Positions 24,157 to 32,078 of a DNA stretch of 64,000 nucleotides are shown piece by piece. The stretch is taken from NCBI GenBank assembly GCA_964531735.1, contig CAZHGD010000006.1, forward strand, positions 30,212 through 94,211, in the 5' to 3' direction. A program made the position numbers and the translations under genes. This DNA comes from CAZHGD01 sp964531735 (lineage in GTDB: Bacteria; Armatimonadota; UBA10988). The notes beneath the pieces were generated by a model. That model ran no database searches and had not been told where the DNA came from. It saw only the letters and a list, made by a program, of their open reading frames with translations. Every line of letters begins with the position of its first letter. The first letter of the stretch is position 1.

Positions 24157-24642
24157 TCACCAGGTGACCAACTCGGCGCTGACCTGGTCGCCGTCAATGG
24201 TGAGTATGGCACAACTGCAGCGAGGTGCGGCGCGCCGGTCGGTGGGCGAGCCCGGGTTGACCAGGAGTTGCCGGCCGAGGTGCTGCACCAGCGGCTGGTG
24301 GCTGTGCCCGAAGACGACGACGCGCGCGCTGGGGAACTGGCGCCGGGCGCGCTCGAGGGTGCTCTTGCCGGGGCCGAAGTGCCCGTGTGTGAGACCGATG
24401 CGCACGCCGGCGGCGACGACCTCCATGGCTTCGGGCAGCACGCGAGCCACCTCGAACGGGTCGGTATTGCCGGCCACCGCATGGACCTCGCCGAGTGCGT
24501 GCAGCGGGTCCAGCACGGCCAGCGTGTTGTGGTCGCCGGCGTGCAGGATCATCGCCACCTCGGCGAAGGCGTCCAGCACCTGTTGTGGCAGTTGCTTGGC
24601 TGCATACGGCACATGAGTGTCGGCCAGCAGACCGATTCTCAT
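24157..24642 (-). CDS. YfcE/MJ0936-type metallophosphoesterase
   Basis: The 161-aa protein is the normal length for this family and has its metal-binding motifs: 'LLADTHVP' (Asp and His), 'ILHAGDHNT' (GD), 'VAGNTDP' (GN), 'GLTHGHFG' (GH) and 'VVFGHSHQP' (GHSH). These enzymes hydrolyse phosphodiesters or phosphomonoesters with two Mn ions; the in vivo substrate is often unclear. The ATG overlaps the stop of the upstream membrane protein gene by ATGA and has a GAGG upstream, so the two are translated together. The cytoplasmic location and the GH130 gene next to it may suggest a sugar-phosphate link, but that is inference. Confidence 0.88.
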   Translation of the reverse strand: MRIGLLADTHVPYAAKQLPQQVLDAFAEVAMILHAGDHNTLAVLDPLHALGEVHAVAGNTDPFEVARVLPEAMEVVAAGVRIGLTHGHFGPGKSTLERARRQFPSARVVVFGHSHQPLVQHLGRQLLVNPGSPTDRRAAPRCSCAILTIDGDQVSAELVTW

Positions 24643-26195
24643 GGCGTGCCTCGGCTGCGGCCCGACTTGCGCGCTTGCTCGCGCAGCGGCTCGGTCGCCT
24701 TCAACAGCGCCGCTTTGGTCGGCGCGTCGAGGTCACCGGAGTTGAGGCAGGCGTTCAGGTAGTCGACTTCCATGTCGACGAATTCGGGCAGTCGCCGCTC
24801 GGGCGAGTCGCCGGCGGCTTCCTGGTACTGCGCATGGGCCAGGCGCGCCAGCTTCTCGAGACCTTCGGCCTGCGACCGGTCACCCAGGGCCACCAAGCGC
24901 CACATGCTGCCGAGGATGCCCTCGATGTACTGCTTGATCTCCTCGCGCGAGCCACCGTACTTGTAGCCTGCGGCAGTGAGCACGAACGCGCGCAGGTTGC
25001 CCGCGGCCGGCCCCTGCCAGCGGAAGCTCCGCCAGCGCCGTTCGGCCTCCTGTTCGTCGCCGAACATGTAGAGCGCCAGAATGGCGTCCATCGCCAGGTT
25101 GCGGCGGGCGGCCACGAACGACTCGGCGTCGGGGAAGAAGCCGATGATGCGCTCGAATTCGCGCTCGCAGCTCGGCAGCACCTTCAGGTCAGGTGTGCGC
25201 TCCAGCGTCTTGGTGCCGGGACGGTAGACGAGCCGTCCTTTCTGCACCGCGCGCCGCAGCGCTTGTGACAGCAGGCGCTCGGCCGAGAGCTTACGGCCGC
25301 GGCCGCCGGCCTTCTCGCAGGCGAGCGTCGTCCAGTAGACCACATGCGCCTCCGGCGCGCGCCAGTCGAACGGCCCGAACGCCTGGTCGACGGCGCGGAT
25401 GCGCCCGATGGGCATATGCCACACTTCGTGCAGCCGCTTCGATCGCGCATGGAGCTGGAGCTGTCGCAGCGCCGGTGCCCAGGCCTCCATGCCGAACAGC
25501 TTCTTCACCTTCGGCGGCGGTTTGGCCCGCGGGTGGTCGTAGGCGTAGAAGCTGCCGAGCAGGTCGGCGCCGGCCCGTTTGCTCTCGTCGAGCAAGGTCT
25601 TCACCTCGACGTTGCGCTGGAGTTGGGCCAAGTCAGGTGCCTTGGCCATCAGGTCGAACTGCGGGCGTGGACCGCCGAGCAACCAGTACCACTCATCGGC
25701 CCACCAGCGCAGGTACGACTCGTACGCCGGGTCGGTGTCCTCGCCGACCTTGGCGTCGATGATCATCGCGATGGACAGGTAGATCTCGGGGTCGTTGGGA
25801 TTGCGCCGCAGGCCCTCGTTGAGCAGCAGACTCAGCCCCGATTGGACCCATCGCCAGCGGTCCTCGGGCGAGTGGAACTCGCCGGCGATGTTGAACGCCA
25901 TGTTCTGCGCCTGGAAGTAGTAGAGCCCGCCCAGGCGTGGCTGCAGCGCCGCGATCCAGTCGGCGGTCTGTAGCATGTCGAAGTACTGGCCCTGGTCCTG
26001 CTGCTGCGAAGCGCGCAGCCAGAGCAGGTCGACAATCAGGCCGTTGAGGCCGCCGAGCGCCACGCTGGCCAGCGCGACCTGCGGCGGCAGGCTGGTGCTG
26101 CGCTCGCCGGGCGTGGCCAAGCGCCGCGGTCGCACGGCCGCGGCCGCCACCATCAGCAACAGCGCGACCAGAGCCAGCAGCAAGCGACGTTTCAT
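24639..26195 (-). CDS. Membrane-anchored TPR-like protein of the ABC exporter operon
   Basis: The 518-aa protein has one N-terminal transmembrane segment or uncleaved signal ('LLLALVALLLMVAAAAV') and a long, mostly helical body with TPR-like spacing. Recognisable pieces are 'LIVDLLWLRASQQQDQGQYFDMLQTADWIAALQP', 'YFQAQNMAFNIAGEF' and 'LLLNEGLRRNPNDPEIYLSIAMI'. Proteins of this look accompany two-permease ABC exporters in several diderm phyla, and it probably sits on the outer face of the inner membrane as a partner of the complex. It overlaps the permease stop by ATGA upstream and the phosphoesterase start by ATGA downstream. GGGAGG before the ATG supports the start. The function is not known beyond this context. 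Confidence 0.6.
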   Translation of the reverse strand: MKRRLLLALVALLLMVAAAAVRPRRLATPGERSTSLPPQVALASVALGGLNGLIVDLLWLRASQQQDQGQYFDMLQTADWIAALQPRLGGLYYFQAQNMAFNIAGEFHSPEDRWRWVQSGLSLLLNEGLRRNPNDPEIYLSIAMIIDAKVGEDTDPAYESYLRWWADEWYWLLGGPRPQFDLMAKAPDLAQLQRNVEVKTLLDESKRAGADLLGSFYAYDHPRAKPPPKVKKLFGMEAWAPALRQLQLHARSKRLHEVWHMPIGRIRAVDQAFGPFDWRAPEAHVVYWTTLACEKAGGRGRKLSAERLLSQALRRAVQKGRLVYRPGTKTLERTPDLKVLPSCEREFERIIGFFPDAESFVAARRNLAMDAILALYMFGDEQEAERRWRSFRWQGPAAGNLRAFVLTAAGYKYGGSREEIKQYIEGILGSMWRLVALGDRSQAEGLEKLARLAHAQYQEAAGDSPERRLPEFVDMEVDYLNACLNSGDLDAPTKAALLKATEPLREQARKSGRSRGTP

Positions 26196-27541
26196 GCGTC
26201 GCCTCCCGCGTCCATCTCACGGCGGGTCCAGTACGCCAGCCCCGGCGCGGCGGCGATGGCCGAGTAGAACAGCCCGACCACCCAGAACGCCGACCGGACC
26301 TGCGACCACGGGATGTGCAGGCCATCGGACAGTTGGCTGATGGGCTGGAAGCGGTGCAGGGCGCCGCCGAGCTGCCAGGCGAACGATACGACGGCCTGCA
26401 CCGTGCGTTCGAGCCACGGGGCGACCAGGCTGCCATGGTGCCCGGTCAACAGCGTGCCCTGCTCCAGTTGCCCCGACAGCAGCGGCACCTGCGCGGCGAC
26501 GGCGAGGTAGCTGAGCACCACGAACGCGGCCACGGGGAAGCTGAACAGACTGCCGGCACTCAGGCCGAGCGCCGACATGAACGCCAGTTGCAGGCCGAGG
26601 ATCAGCACCGCACGCAGGTAGTTGCTGTTGAACCCGCCGTTGACATAGAGCAGCGTCGGCCCGTCGGGCAGCGGGAAGGCCAGCGTGAACGGCGACTTGT
26701 TCTCGAACCGCACGGTCACCGTGCCCGGCTGAATGGCCGACACCGGTACCTCGAGGTGCCAGAACCGGTCGGGCAGGAACGGGCCGCTGAGTTTGGTCTG
26801 GCCGACCTGGAACTCGCCCTTGGCGCCGGCCGAGGGCAGGGCGCCCGCCGGACGGAAGCGGAAGCGCAGCGTCAGCGAGCGCGCGCCGCGCGGCGGGTAG
26901 ACGCCGCGGAACTCCCAGGTGCGGCTCTTGCCCGGCGGCACCGACTGCCAGAAGGCGACGATCTCGCGGCGCAAGTTGCGGCGCAGCTCGTCGCGATCGG
27001 CGTTGGCCGGCACCTCGCGCCGGTCGATCAGCTCGGTCAGCCGCCGGCCGGCTTCGCGGTCGAAGTCAATCGTGGCCGGCCGCCGTTCGGCCCGGGCGGT
27101 GAGCACCAGGAACCAGGCTTCGCGCCGCTGCGGCACGGTCCAGCGCCGCGAACGCGCCACCATCTGGAGTTGCGCCCACAGCAGGCCGGCGGCCAGGAGC
27201 AGCAGCACCGCGTTCAGCGCCACCAGGCCGAGCCAGCGCCCGAGCCAGATCTGCCAGCGCGGCAGCGGCTTGGTGGCCAGCAGCACGATGTGCCGCCGGC
27301 TGAGGTCGCGGCAGATGGTCTCGGCGCCGAGCCAACCAGCCGCGAGGCAGAGCAGCGCCTGCGACACGCCGAGGCCGTAGCTGAGCACCAGCATCGCGCG
27401 CCCGCAGGCGGTACCGTCGTCGCGCAGCGACGGGGGCAGCAACAGGCCGACCAGCAGCACCAGCACCGCCACCGCCCAGAAGGCGCGGGTGCGCAGCGCC
27501 CCGCGGAAGGTAAGCTGGGCCACCGCCAGCAGCTTAGTCAT
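26192..27541 (-). CDS. ABC-2-type exporter permease with a large extracytoplasmic domain
   Basis: I place the start at ATG 27541, giving 449 aa that begin 'TKLLAVAQLTFRGALRTRAFW', the usual amphipathic start of ABC-2 permeases. Hydrophobic helices follow at about 18-37 and 55-125, then a soluble region of about 170 residues containing beta strands ('GARSLTLRFRFRPAG', 'GTVTVRFENKSPFTLAFPL'), and about four more helices to the end ('FPVAAFVVLSYLAVAAQ', 'AFWVVGLFYSAIAAAPGLAYW'). The inserted domain resembles a carbohydrate-binding-like sandwich placed outside the membrane. The start overlaps the ATPase stop by 8 nt and the stop overlaps the TPR-like gene by 4 nt. With the second permease at 28640 it forms a heterodimeric exporter; the cargo is unknown. 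Confidence 0.8.
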   Translation of the reverse strand: MTKLLAVAQLTFRGALRTRAFWAVAVLVLLVGLLLPPSLRDDGTACGRAMLVLSYGLGVSQALLCLAAGWLGAETICRDLSRRHIVLLATKPLPRWQIWLGRWLGLVALNAVLLLLAAGLLWAQLQMVARSRRWTVPQRREAWFLVLTARAERRPATIDFDREAGRRLTELIDRREVPANADRDELRRNLRREIVAFWQSVPPGKSRTWEFRGVYPPRGARSLTLRFRFRPAGALPSAGAKGEFQVGQTKLSGPFLPDRFWHLEVPVSAIQPGTVTVRFENKSPFTLAFPLPDGPTLLYVNGGFNSNYLRAVLILGLQLAFMSALGLSAGSLFSFPVAAFVVLSYLAVAAQVPLLSGQLEQGTLLTGHHGSLVAPWLERTVQAVVSFAWQLGGALHRFQPISQLSDGLHIPWSQVRSAFWVVGLFYSAIAAAPGLAYWTRREMDAGGDA

Positions 27542-28643
27542 CCGACGTCTCGGCCGGCGGGCCGTCGGCCGGCTCCTCCGGCGGCGCCGCGGTGTCGTTG
27601 GCCGGCTCCTCCGGTTCCTCCGGCTCCGGTTCGGCAACGGGTTCGGGCTCGCGCTCCGGTTCCGGTTCGGGCTCCGGTTCAGGTTCGGGTTCTGGTTCGG
27701 GTTCGGGCGCCGGCTCCTCGGCGGTTGGCACCAGCGACGGTGTCGGCTCCGGCGGCGGGGCCGGCTGAGCGCCGCGGGCGCGATGCACCTGGGCGATGAA
27801 GAAGCTCTCGAGGCTGCGGTGCGGTGTGCGGGCCACCACCGTGCCCGGTCCGGCGGTCCGTTCGATGGCGCCCAGCACCTGCGCCAAGGCGGCCTCGCCG
27901 AGTGCGGGCAACTGGAGCTGCACCTGCTCGGGCTCGGCCAGCAGCTCATCCAGCGTGCCTTCGGCGATGGTGCGGCCCTGGTAGAGGATGTGGACCCGAT
28001 CGCAGACGTCCTCGACCTCGGCGAGCAGATGGCTGCACAGCAGCACCGTCTTGCCGCGGCGCGCCAGGTGGCGCAGCAGGTCCTTGACCTCGCGCATGCC
28101 CAGCGGATCGAGCCCGGCGGTCGGCTCGTCGAGGATGATCAGGTCGGGATCGTTCAGCAGCGCCTGGGCCAGGCCCAAGCGGCGCTGCATGCCCTTGCTG
28201 TACTCGCCCACGCGGCGGTAGCGGGCCTCGTCCAGGCCGACCATGTCGAGGAGCTGGCTGACGCGATCGTGCTGGTCCGAGGCGCTCAGGTCGAACAGCC
28301 GCGCGAAGAACAGCAGCGTCTCCTGACCGCTCAGATACGGGTAGAGGTGCGACTCCTCGGGCAGGTAGCCGATGCGCGCTTTGGTGGCGACGTCACCGGG
28401 CGGCTGGCCGAGCACCGTGATCTGGCCGCGGGTCGGGCGGAGCAGATCGAGCAGCATCTTGATGGTGGTCGACTTGCCCGAGCCGTTCGGCCCGAGCAGC
28501 GCAAACACCTCGCCGCGGCGGATGCCCAGGTTGAGGCCGTCCACGGCGGTGACTCGGGGCCGGCCCCAGAAATCGCAGAAGTGCTTGGCCAGGTTGCGGG
28601 TCTCGACGGCGGTGATCGCGCCGCCCGCGCTCGCATCGCTCAT
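27534..28643 (-). CDS. ABC transporter ATPase with a Pro-Glu repeat tail
   Basis: Start ATG 28643 follows AGGAG by 6 nt. Residues about 1-290 are a standard ABC-2 exporter ATPase: Walker A GPNGSGKST, Q-loop 'IGYLPEESHLYPYL', signature 'YSKGMQRRLGL' (SKGMQ variant typical of this class), Walker B 'LIILDEPTAGLDP' and H-loop 'LLCSHLLAEVED'. The tail from about residue 290 is unusual: a Pro/Glu-rich stretch of some 75 residues with a nearly pure Pro-Glu dipeptide run, ending 'AETSDD'. Such a tail is expected to be extended and strongly negative and is not part of ATP hydrolysis. It could tether a partner or space the complex from the membrane. It overlaps both permease genes. Confidence 0.93.
   Translation of the reverse strand: MSDASAGGAITAVETRNLAKHFCDFWGRPRVTAVDGLNLGIRRGEVFALLGPNGSGKSTTIKMLLDLLRPTRGQITVLGQPPGDVATKARIGYLPEESHLYPYLSGQETLLFFARLFDLSASDQHDRVSQLLDMVGLDEARYRRVGEYSKGMQRRLGLAQALLNDPDLIILDEPTAGLDPLGMREVKDLLRHLARRGKTVLLCSHLLAEVEDVCDRVHILYQGRTIAEGTLDELLAEPEQVQLQLPALGEAALAQVLGAIERTAGPGTVVARTPHRSLESFFIAQVHRARGAQPAPPPEPTPSLVPTAEEPAPEPEPEPEPEPEPEPEPEREPEPVAEPEPEEPEEPANDTAAPPEEPADGPPAETSDD
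27610..27715 (-). repeat. Short tandem repeat encoding the Pro-Glu run
   Basis: On the plus strand the stretch is built of imperfect hexamers of the type GGTTCG and GGCTCC; read on the minus strand it gives alternating Glu and Pro codons. Synonymous changes between units show the repeat has drifted, so it is not a fresh slippage product. Length variation between strains is likely. Confidence 0.6.
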
Positions 28644-29593
28644 CCCAGCTCCTGTCGGTCGAGCAGCAGGAACCCGACCACGCCGACCGCCGCCGCTTGC
28701 AGCGCACCCGACAGGGTGGCGCGGACCACGTAGCCCCACGGCACCGGTCCGGTGGCCATGGCGTCGGAGACCCAGAACGGCTGCCAGTTGCAGAACAGGA
28801 CCGCCCACGGCCGCACCGCAGCGTAGGCACTCGAGCCCAGCAGGTAGTCGACGGTCAGGCCGAGCATGAACACCGCCGCGGTGACCAGCAGGGCCGGGGC
28901 GGCGTCCAGCCGGATGGCCGCCGTGGCCGCCACGCTGGCGGTCAGCAGCATTGCCGGCAAGGTCAACACCACCGGGGCCACCTGCCGCCAATCGACCAGG
29001 CCCCAGCCGCCCCAACCATGGCCGCGGTAGCCCCGCAGGCTGAGCACCAGCAGCGCGATGGGCATGGCCAGCGCCAGCGTGCCCACCAGCGTGGCCGCGA
29101 ACGGGCGCCCGCCGCGGTAGTTGGCGGCGGCGGAGACCAGCAGCGCGGCCAGCACCACGGCGAAGTAGGCGCGCGTGGCCAGCCGGTCGGGCCAGTAGTC
29201 GTGCACCGCCACGCGGCTGCCCCACAGGACCGCCGTGCCGAGCACCACCCACAGCCCGGTCACGCCCGCACTGAGACCGAGGAGCTTGCCGGCCACGAAG
29301 CTGGCCCGGCTGAGCGGCTTGCTGAGCACCAACACGGCGCTGCCGCGGCGCAGGTCGTCGCCGATGACCGAGACGGCGCTGACGGCCGCGGCGAACGAGC
29401 CCGCACAGATGGTCAGGGCCAGCAGGCTGTCGGCCACCAAGCGGCGCTTGGCGAGGAAGGACAGGTAGTCGAGGGCGGGGATGGCGCCGGCCAGGAGCAC
29501 AGCGCAAACCAGCACCACAGCGAAGATCGGCGCCCGAACCGTTTCGACCAGGGCGTTCTGAGCGACCACCACGATCTGACGTGCGCTCGGCAC
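28640..29593 (-). CDS. ABC-2-type permease, second subunit
   Basis: The most likely start is GTG 29593, 6 nt after AGGAG, giving 317 aa beginning 'PSARQIVVVAQNALVETVRAPIF'. At least six hydrophobic segments are visible, and the segment 'GDDLRRGSAVLVLSKPLSRASFVAGKLLGL' is the conserved cytoplasmic loop of NatB/NosY-like permeases (the 'sKPlsR' motif). The stop overlaps the ATPase start by ATGA. It forms an exporter with the ATPase and the larger permease at 26192. The mqnD-like gene ends 19 nt upstream on the same strand, so the whole 31930 to 23141 stretch may be one long transcript. Confidence 0.85.
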   Translation of the reverse strand: MPSARQIVVVAQNALVETVRAPIFAVVLVCAVLLAGAIPALDYLSFLAKRRLVADSLLALTICAGSFAAAVSAVSVIGDDLRRGSAVLVLSKPLSRASFVAGKLLGLSAGVTGLWVVLGTAVLWGSRVAVHDYWPDRLATRAYFAVVLAALLVSAAANYRGGRPFAATLVGTLALAMPIALLVLSLRGYRGHGWGGWGLVDWRQVAPVVLTLPAMLLTASVAATAAIRLDAAPALLVTAAVFMLGLTVDYLLGSSAYAAVRPWAVLFCNWQPFWVSDAMATGPVPWGYVVRATLSGALQAAAVGVVGFLLLDRQELG

Positions 29594-29612
29594 AGCCGCT
29601 CCTGTGGTCCGG

Positions 29613-30443
29613 CTAACCCACAAACTCCGGCTCGATGGCGTGCGGGATGAGGCCTTCCTGGTAGCCCTCGCGCAGCAGCCGACGGACCGCCTCGCGACCC
29701 TCGTCGCCCCAGTCGACCGTGCGCTGGTTGACGTACATGCCGACGAACGTGTCGGCCTTGTCGCGCGGCAGGCCGCTGGCAAACCGGATCGCCCCGTCGA
29801 GCGCCTGCTCGCGGTGCGCCAGGGCCCACTGGATGGACTGCTTCAGGTCGCTGCCCACCGCCTGCATCAGCTCCGGACCGAGGTCCTTGCGAATGACGTT
29901 CCCGCCGAGCGGTAGCGGCAAACCGTGGCGCTCGTGCCACCAGGCGCCGAAATCGACCAGCAGCTCGAGCTTCTCGTCCTGGAAGGTGAGTTGCGCCTCG
30001 TGGATCAGCACACCCGCTTCGACCTGGCCGGTGGCGACGGCTTCGACGATCTGGTCGAACGGCAGCGTGACCGTCTGCACCTCGGGCAGATAGAGCTTGA
30101 GCACCAGGTAGGCGCTGGTCAGCGTGCCGGGCACCGCCACCGTCACCTGCCGCAGCTCGTCGCGCGTGAACCGGCGCCGGGCCACCAGTCGCGGGCCGTA
30201 GTCGGCCTCGCCCATGCTGGCGCCGGAGTTCAGCAGCGCGTAGGTCTCGGTCAAGTAGGCATAGGCGTGAATGCTGACCGCGGTCATCTCATAGCGGCCC
30301 TCGCGCGCCCAGCGGTTGAGCGTCTCGATGTCGCGCAGTTCGTGCTCGTACTGCCGGTCGCCGGTGTCGAACTGGCGGCTGGCCAAGGCGTGGAACATGA
30401 ACGCGTCATCGGCATCGGGGCTGTGAGCCACACGGATGAGCAT
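29613..30443 (-). CDS. mqnD: 1,4-dihydroxy-6-naphthoate synthase, futalosine pathway of menaquinone synthesis
   Basis: The 276-aa protein has the periplasmic-binding-protein fold and hallmark opening of MqnA/MqnD proteins: 'VAHSPDADDAFMFHALA', then 'TAVSIHAYAYL', 'LNSGASMGEADYGPRLVA', 'VAVPGTLTSAYLVLKLYLP' and 'QVEAGVLIHEAQLTF'. MqnD converts cyclic dehypoxanthinyl futalosine to 1,4-dihydroxy-6-naphthoate in the cytoplasm. No signal peptide is present, which fits an enzyme and not a transport binding protein. I favour MqnD over MqnA from the DDAFMFHA start and the 'IHEAQLTF' His motif. The ATG overlaps the stop of the DUF4139-like gene by ATGA. Other menaquinone genes are not in the window. 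Confidence 0.85.
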   Translation of the reverse strand: MLIRVAHSPDADDAFMFHALASRQFDTGDRQYEHELRDIETLNRWAREGRYEMTAVSIHAYAYLTETYALLNSGASMGEADYGPRLVARRRFTRDELRQVTVAVPGTLTSAYLVLKLYLPEVQTVTLPFDQIVEAVATGQVEAGVLIHEAQLTFQDEKLELLVDFGAWWHERHGLPLPLGGNVIRKDLGPELMQAVGSDLKQSIQWALAHREQALDGAIRFASGLPRDKADTFVGMYVNQRTVDWGDEGREAVRRLLREGYQEGLIPHAIEPEFVG

Positions 30444-31930
30444 CAGCCGTTCCTCCCCGCGCCGAGGCGGATCTGGTACGCCAGTTCCTTGCTCTGGTTG
30501 GCCGGCACGACCACCTCGGCGGTCGCGGCGCCGTCCTTCGGTGGCGTGAAGCCGGCCGTGGCGCTGGTCACCTGCCAGGCGCCCGGGCGCTGCTCCACCA
30601 CGCGGACCACGACATCCTCGGTGCGCAGGTTCTTCAATGTCACCTGGCGCCGTAGCGCGCCCGTGCCCGGGTTGCTGTCGACCACCTTCACCTCGACGTC
30701 GTCCACCGCGCCGAGGTCGAACCGCAGCGGCGCGTCCAGCGGCGTCGCCGGCAGCGACTGCTGTCCGACGAGGTCGAGGCGGCCGAGGCGATCCGGCGCG
30801 TACAGGCGCACCGGACCGGGCGGCAACGGCAGGCCCAGACCATTGCTGGCGCTGTTGACCAGTTCGGCCACCAGCCTGACGCCGGTCGGGCCCGACGGCG
30901 TCAGCGCCGCCAGATAGCGCACGGCGGAGCGGGCCGTCGGCGCCTGCACCAGCGACAGCCGCTTGCTGGCGCCATCGGGCAAGGCCACCTTGCGCGGCAG
31001 GAAGTACCGGCGGACCGGCCCGGTGGGCTCGGACTTGGCGTCGGCCTTCGGCTCGGCTTTGGCGTCCGCCACGGTGCCGCTCTTGCCGTCGGCGAAGATC
31101 AGGCCGACGTCGCCATAGGCGGCGCCACTCGTGTTGCCGACCCGCACCCAGCCCTCGAAGGCGACGGCGCGGTCGTTGGCACCGATGGTCAGCGCGTAGT
31201 CGGCAGCCCAGGTCAGGCCCGCGGTCAGGTAGCTGATCTCCAGATCGGCGTTGCCGGCGGCCTTCGACTCGACCTGCCAGCCCAGGCGCGGCGCGATCGT
31301 GGGCCGGTCGCCCGCGGGCAGGATAACGTCGCCCGGTGGGTGGACGTGGACCTCGCGGTCACTGGCGACCACCACGCCGTCGTCCTCCACAGCCACCAGC
31401 GTGCCCTCGACGCTGTAGCGGCCGTCACGGACCTTGACCGGCTTGCCCACGGCGGCGGCGACGAGGTCCTTGGCCGAGGTGGTGGGACTGAGGCTGGTCT
31501 GTTCGAGCAGCCGGAACCCCTCGACCGGTGTCAGTGGGCGCAGTCGGACACTGCTCGGGTCGAGCCGGCGGGCGACCTGGTCGACTTCGAGGTTGTTCAA
31601 GCCCACCGACAGCGCGAAGGTCTCCTTGCGCCGGACCAGGGCCTGGCCGTCGGTGAAGACGGTGACCTGCAGCGGACCCAGATCGGGCGGGGTGGCGTCC
31701 TTGGCCGGCACCTCGGCCAGCGGCGCGGTGTCGGCCTTGGCGGGCGCTTGGCGCTTCTCCACCTCGCGGGTGACATCGAGGTCCTGACGCGCCGGTTCGT
31801 TCAGGCCCTGCCGCGGCGGCGGATCGTTGCGCAGTTCGCCCTTGGGCTCCTGCGCCGGCGCCGCCAGGCGCCAGCACAGCAGGGCACCGATCGCCAGCAC
31901 GCCGGCCCACCGCCACCGTCCCTGTTTCAT
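30443..31930 (-). CDS. Secreted DUF4139-like protein
   Basis: The 495-aa protein has a signal peptide ('RWAGVLAIGALLCWRLAAPAQA'-like) and a charged linker. It then shows the architecture of DUF4139 proteins: an N-terminal 'VTVFTDGQALVRRKETFALSVGLNNLEV' domain in which a beta-strand motif carries 'ALVRR', a middle 'SVEGTLVAVEDDGVVVASDREVHV', and the DUF4139 core 'DLEISYLTAGLTWAADYALTIG' with 'VALPDGASKRLSLVQA'. The domain is beta-rich and of unknown function; relatives are envelope proteins. GGAG 7 nt before the ATG sets the start. An extended -10 promoter lies just upstream (31958-31966), and mqnD follows by ATGA overlap, which is an odd pairing. Confidence 0.75.
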   Translation of the reverse strand: MKQGRWRWAGVLAIGALLCWRLAAPAQEPKGELRNDPPPRQGLNEPARQDLDVTREVEKRQAPAKADTAPLAEVPAKDATPPDLGPLQVTVFTDGQALVRRKETFALSVGLNNLEVDQVARRLDPSSVRLRPLTPVEGFRLLEQTSLSPTTSAKDLVAAAVGKPVKVRDGRYSVEGTLVAVEDDGVVVASDREVHVHPPGDVILPAGDRPTIAPRLGWQVESKAAGNADLEISYLTAGLTWAADYALTIGANDRAVAFEGWVRVGNTSGAAYGDVGLIFADGKSGTVADAKAEPKADAKSEPTGPVRRYFLPRKVALPDGASKRLSLVQAPTARSAVRYLAALTPSGPTGVRLVAELVNSASNGLGLPLPPGPVRLYAPDRLGRLDLVGQQSLPATPLDAPLRFDLGAVDDVEVKVVDSNPGTGALRRQVTLKNLRTEDVVVRVVEQRPGAWQVTSATAGFTPPKDGAATAEVVVPANQSKELAYQIRLGAGRNG

Positions 31931-31957
31931 GCTGTTCTCCGCTGGTCCCGACCTCGG

Positions 31958-31966
31958 ATTATAGCA
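31958..31966 (-). promoter_or_regulatory. Perfect extended -10 promoter (TGCTATAAT)
   Basis: The minus strand reads TGCTATAAT, with transcription expected near 31951 and a short 5' UTR of about 21 nt to the DUF4139-like ATG. No -35 box is evident. It is the best promoter in sight for the run of minus-strand genes from 31930 downwards. Confidence 0.6.
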
Positions 31967-32078
31967 TACGGCCGGCGACGAGTTCGGCGGCGTAACGGCT
32001 GCGCAGGCAACCGGTGCGCCGACCGCGGCGTCTATTGCAGGGCGGCGACTGGGCGGTGGGGTGACGAGGGCACACGTG

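Noticed and set aside
27489..28733. Plus-strand frame with repeated Arg-Phe residues opposite the ABC ATPase
   Set aside because: The Arg-Phe repeats are the reverse reading of the Pro-Glu codons of a real ABC ATPase; no ribosome binding site or domain.
29613..30443. A periplasmic ABC-type binding protein for the adjacent transporter
   Set aside because: No signal peptide, and the opening motif is that of MqnA/MqnD; the neighbouring ABC system is an exporter, which needs no such protein.
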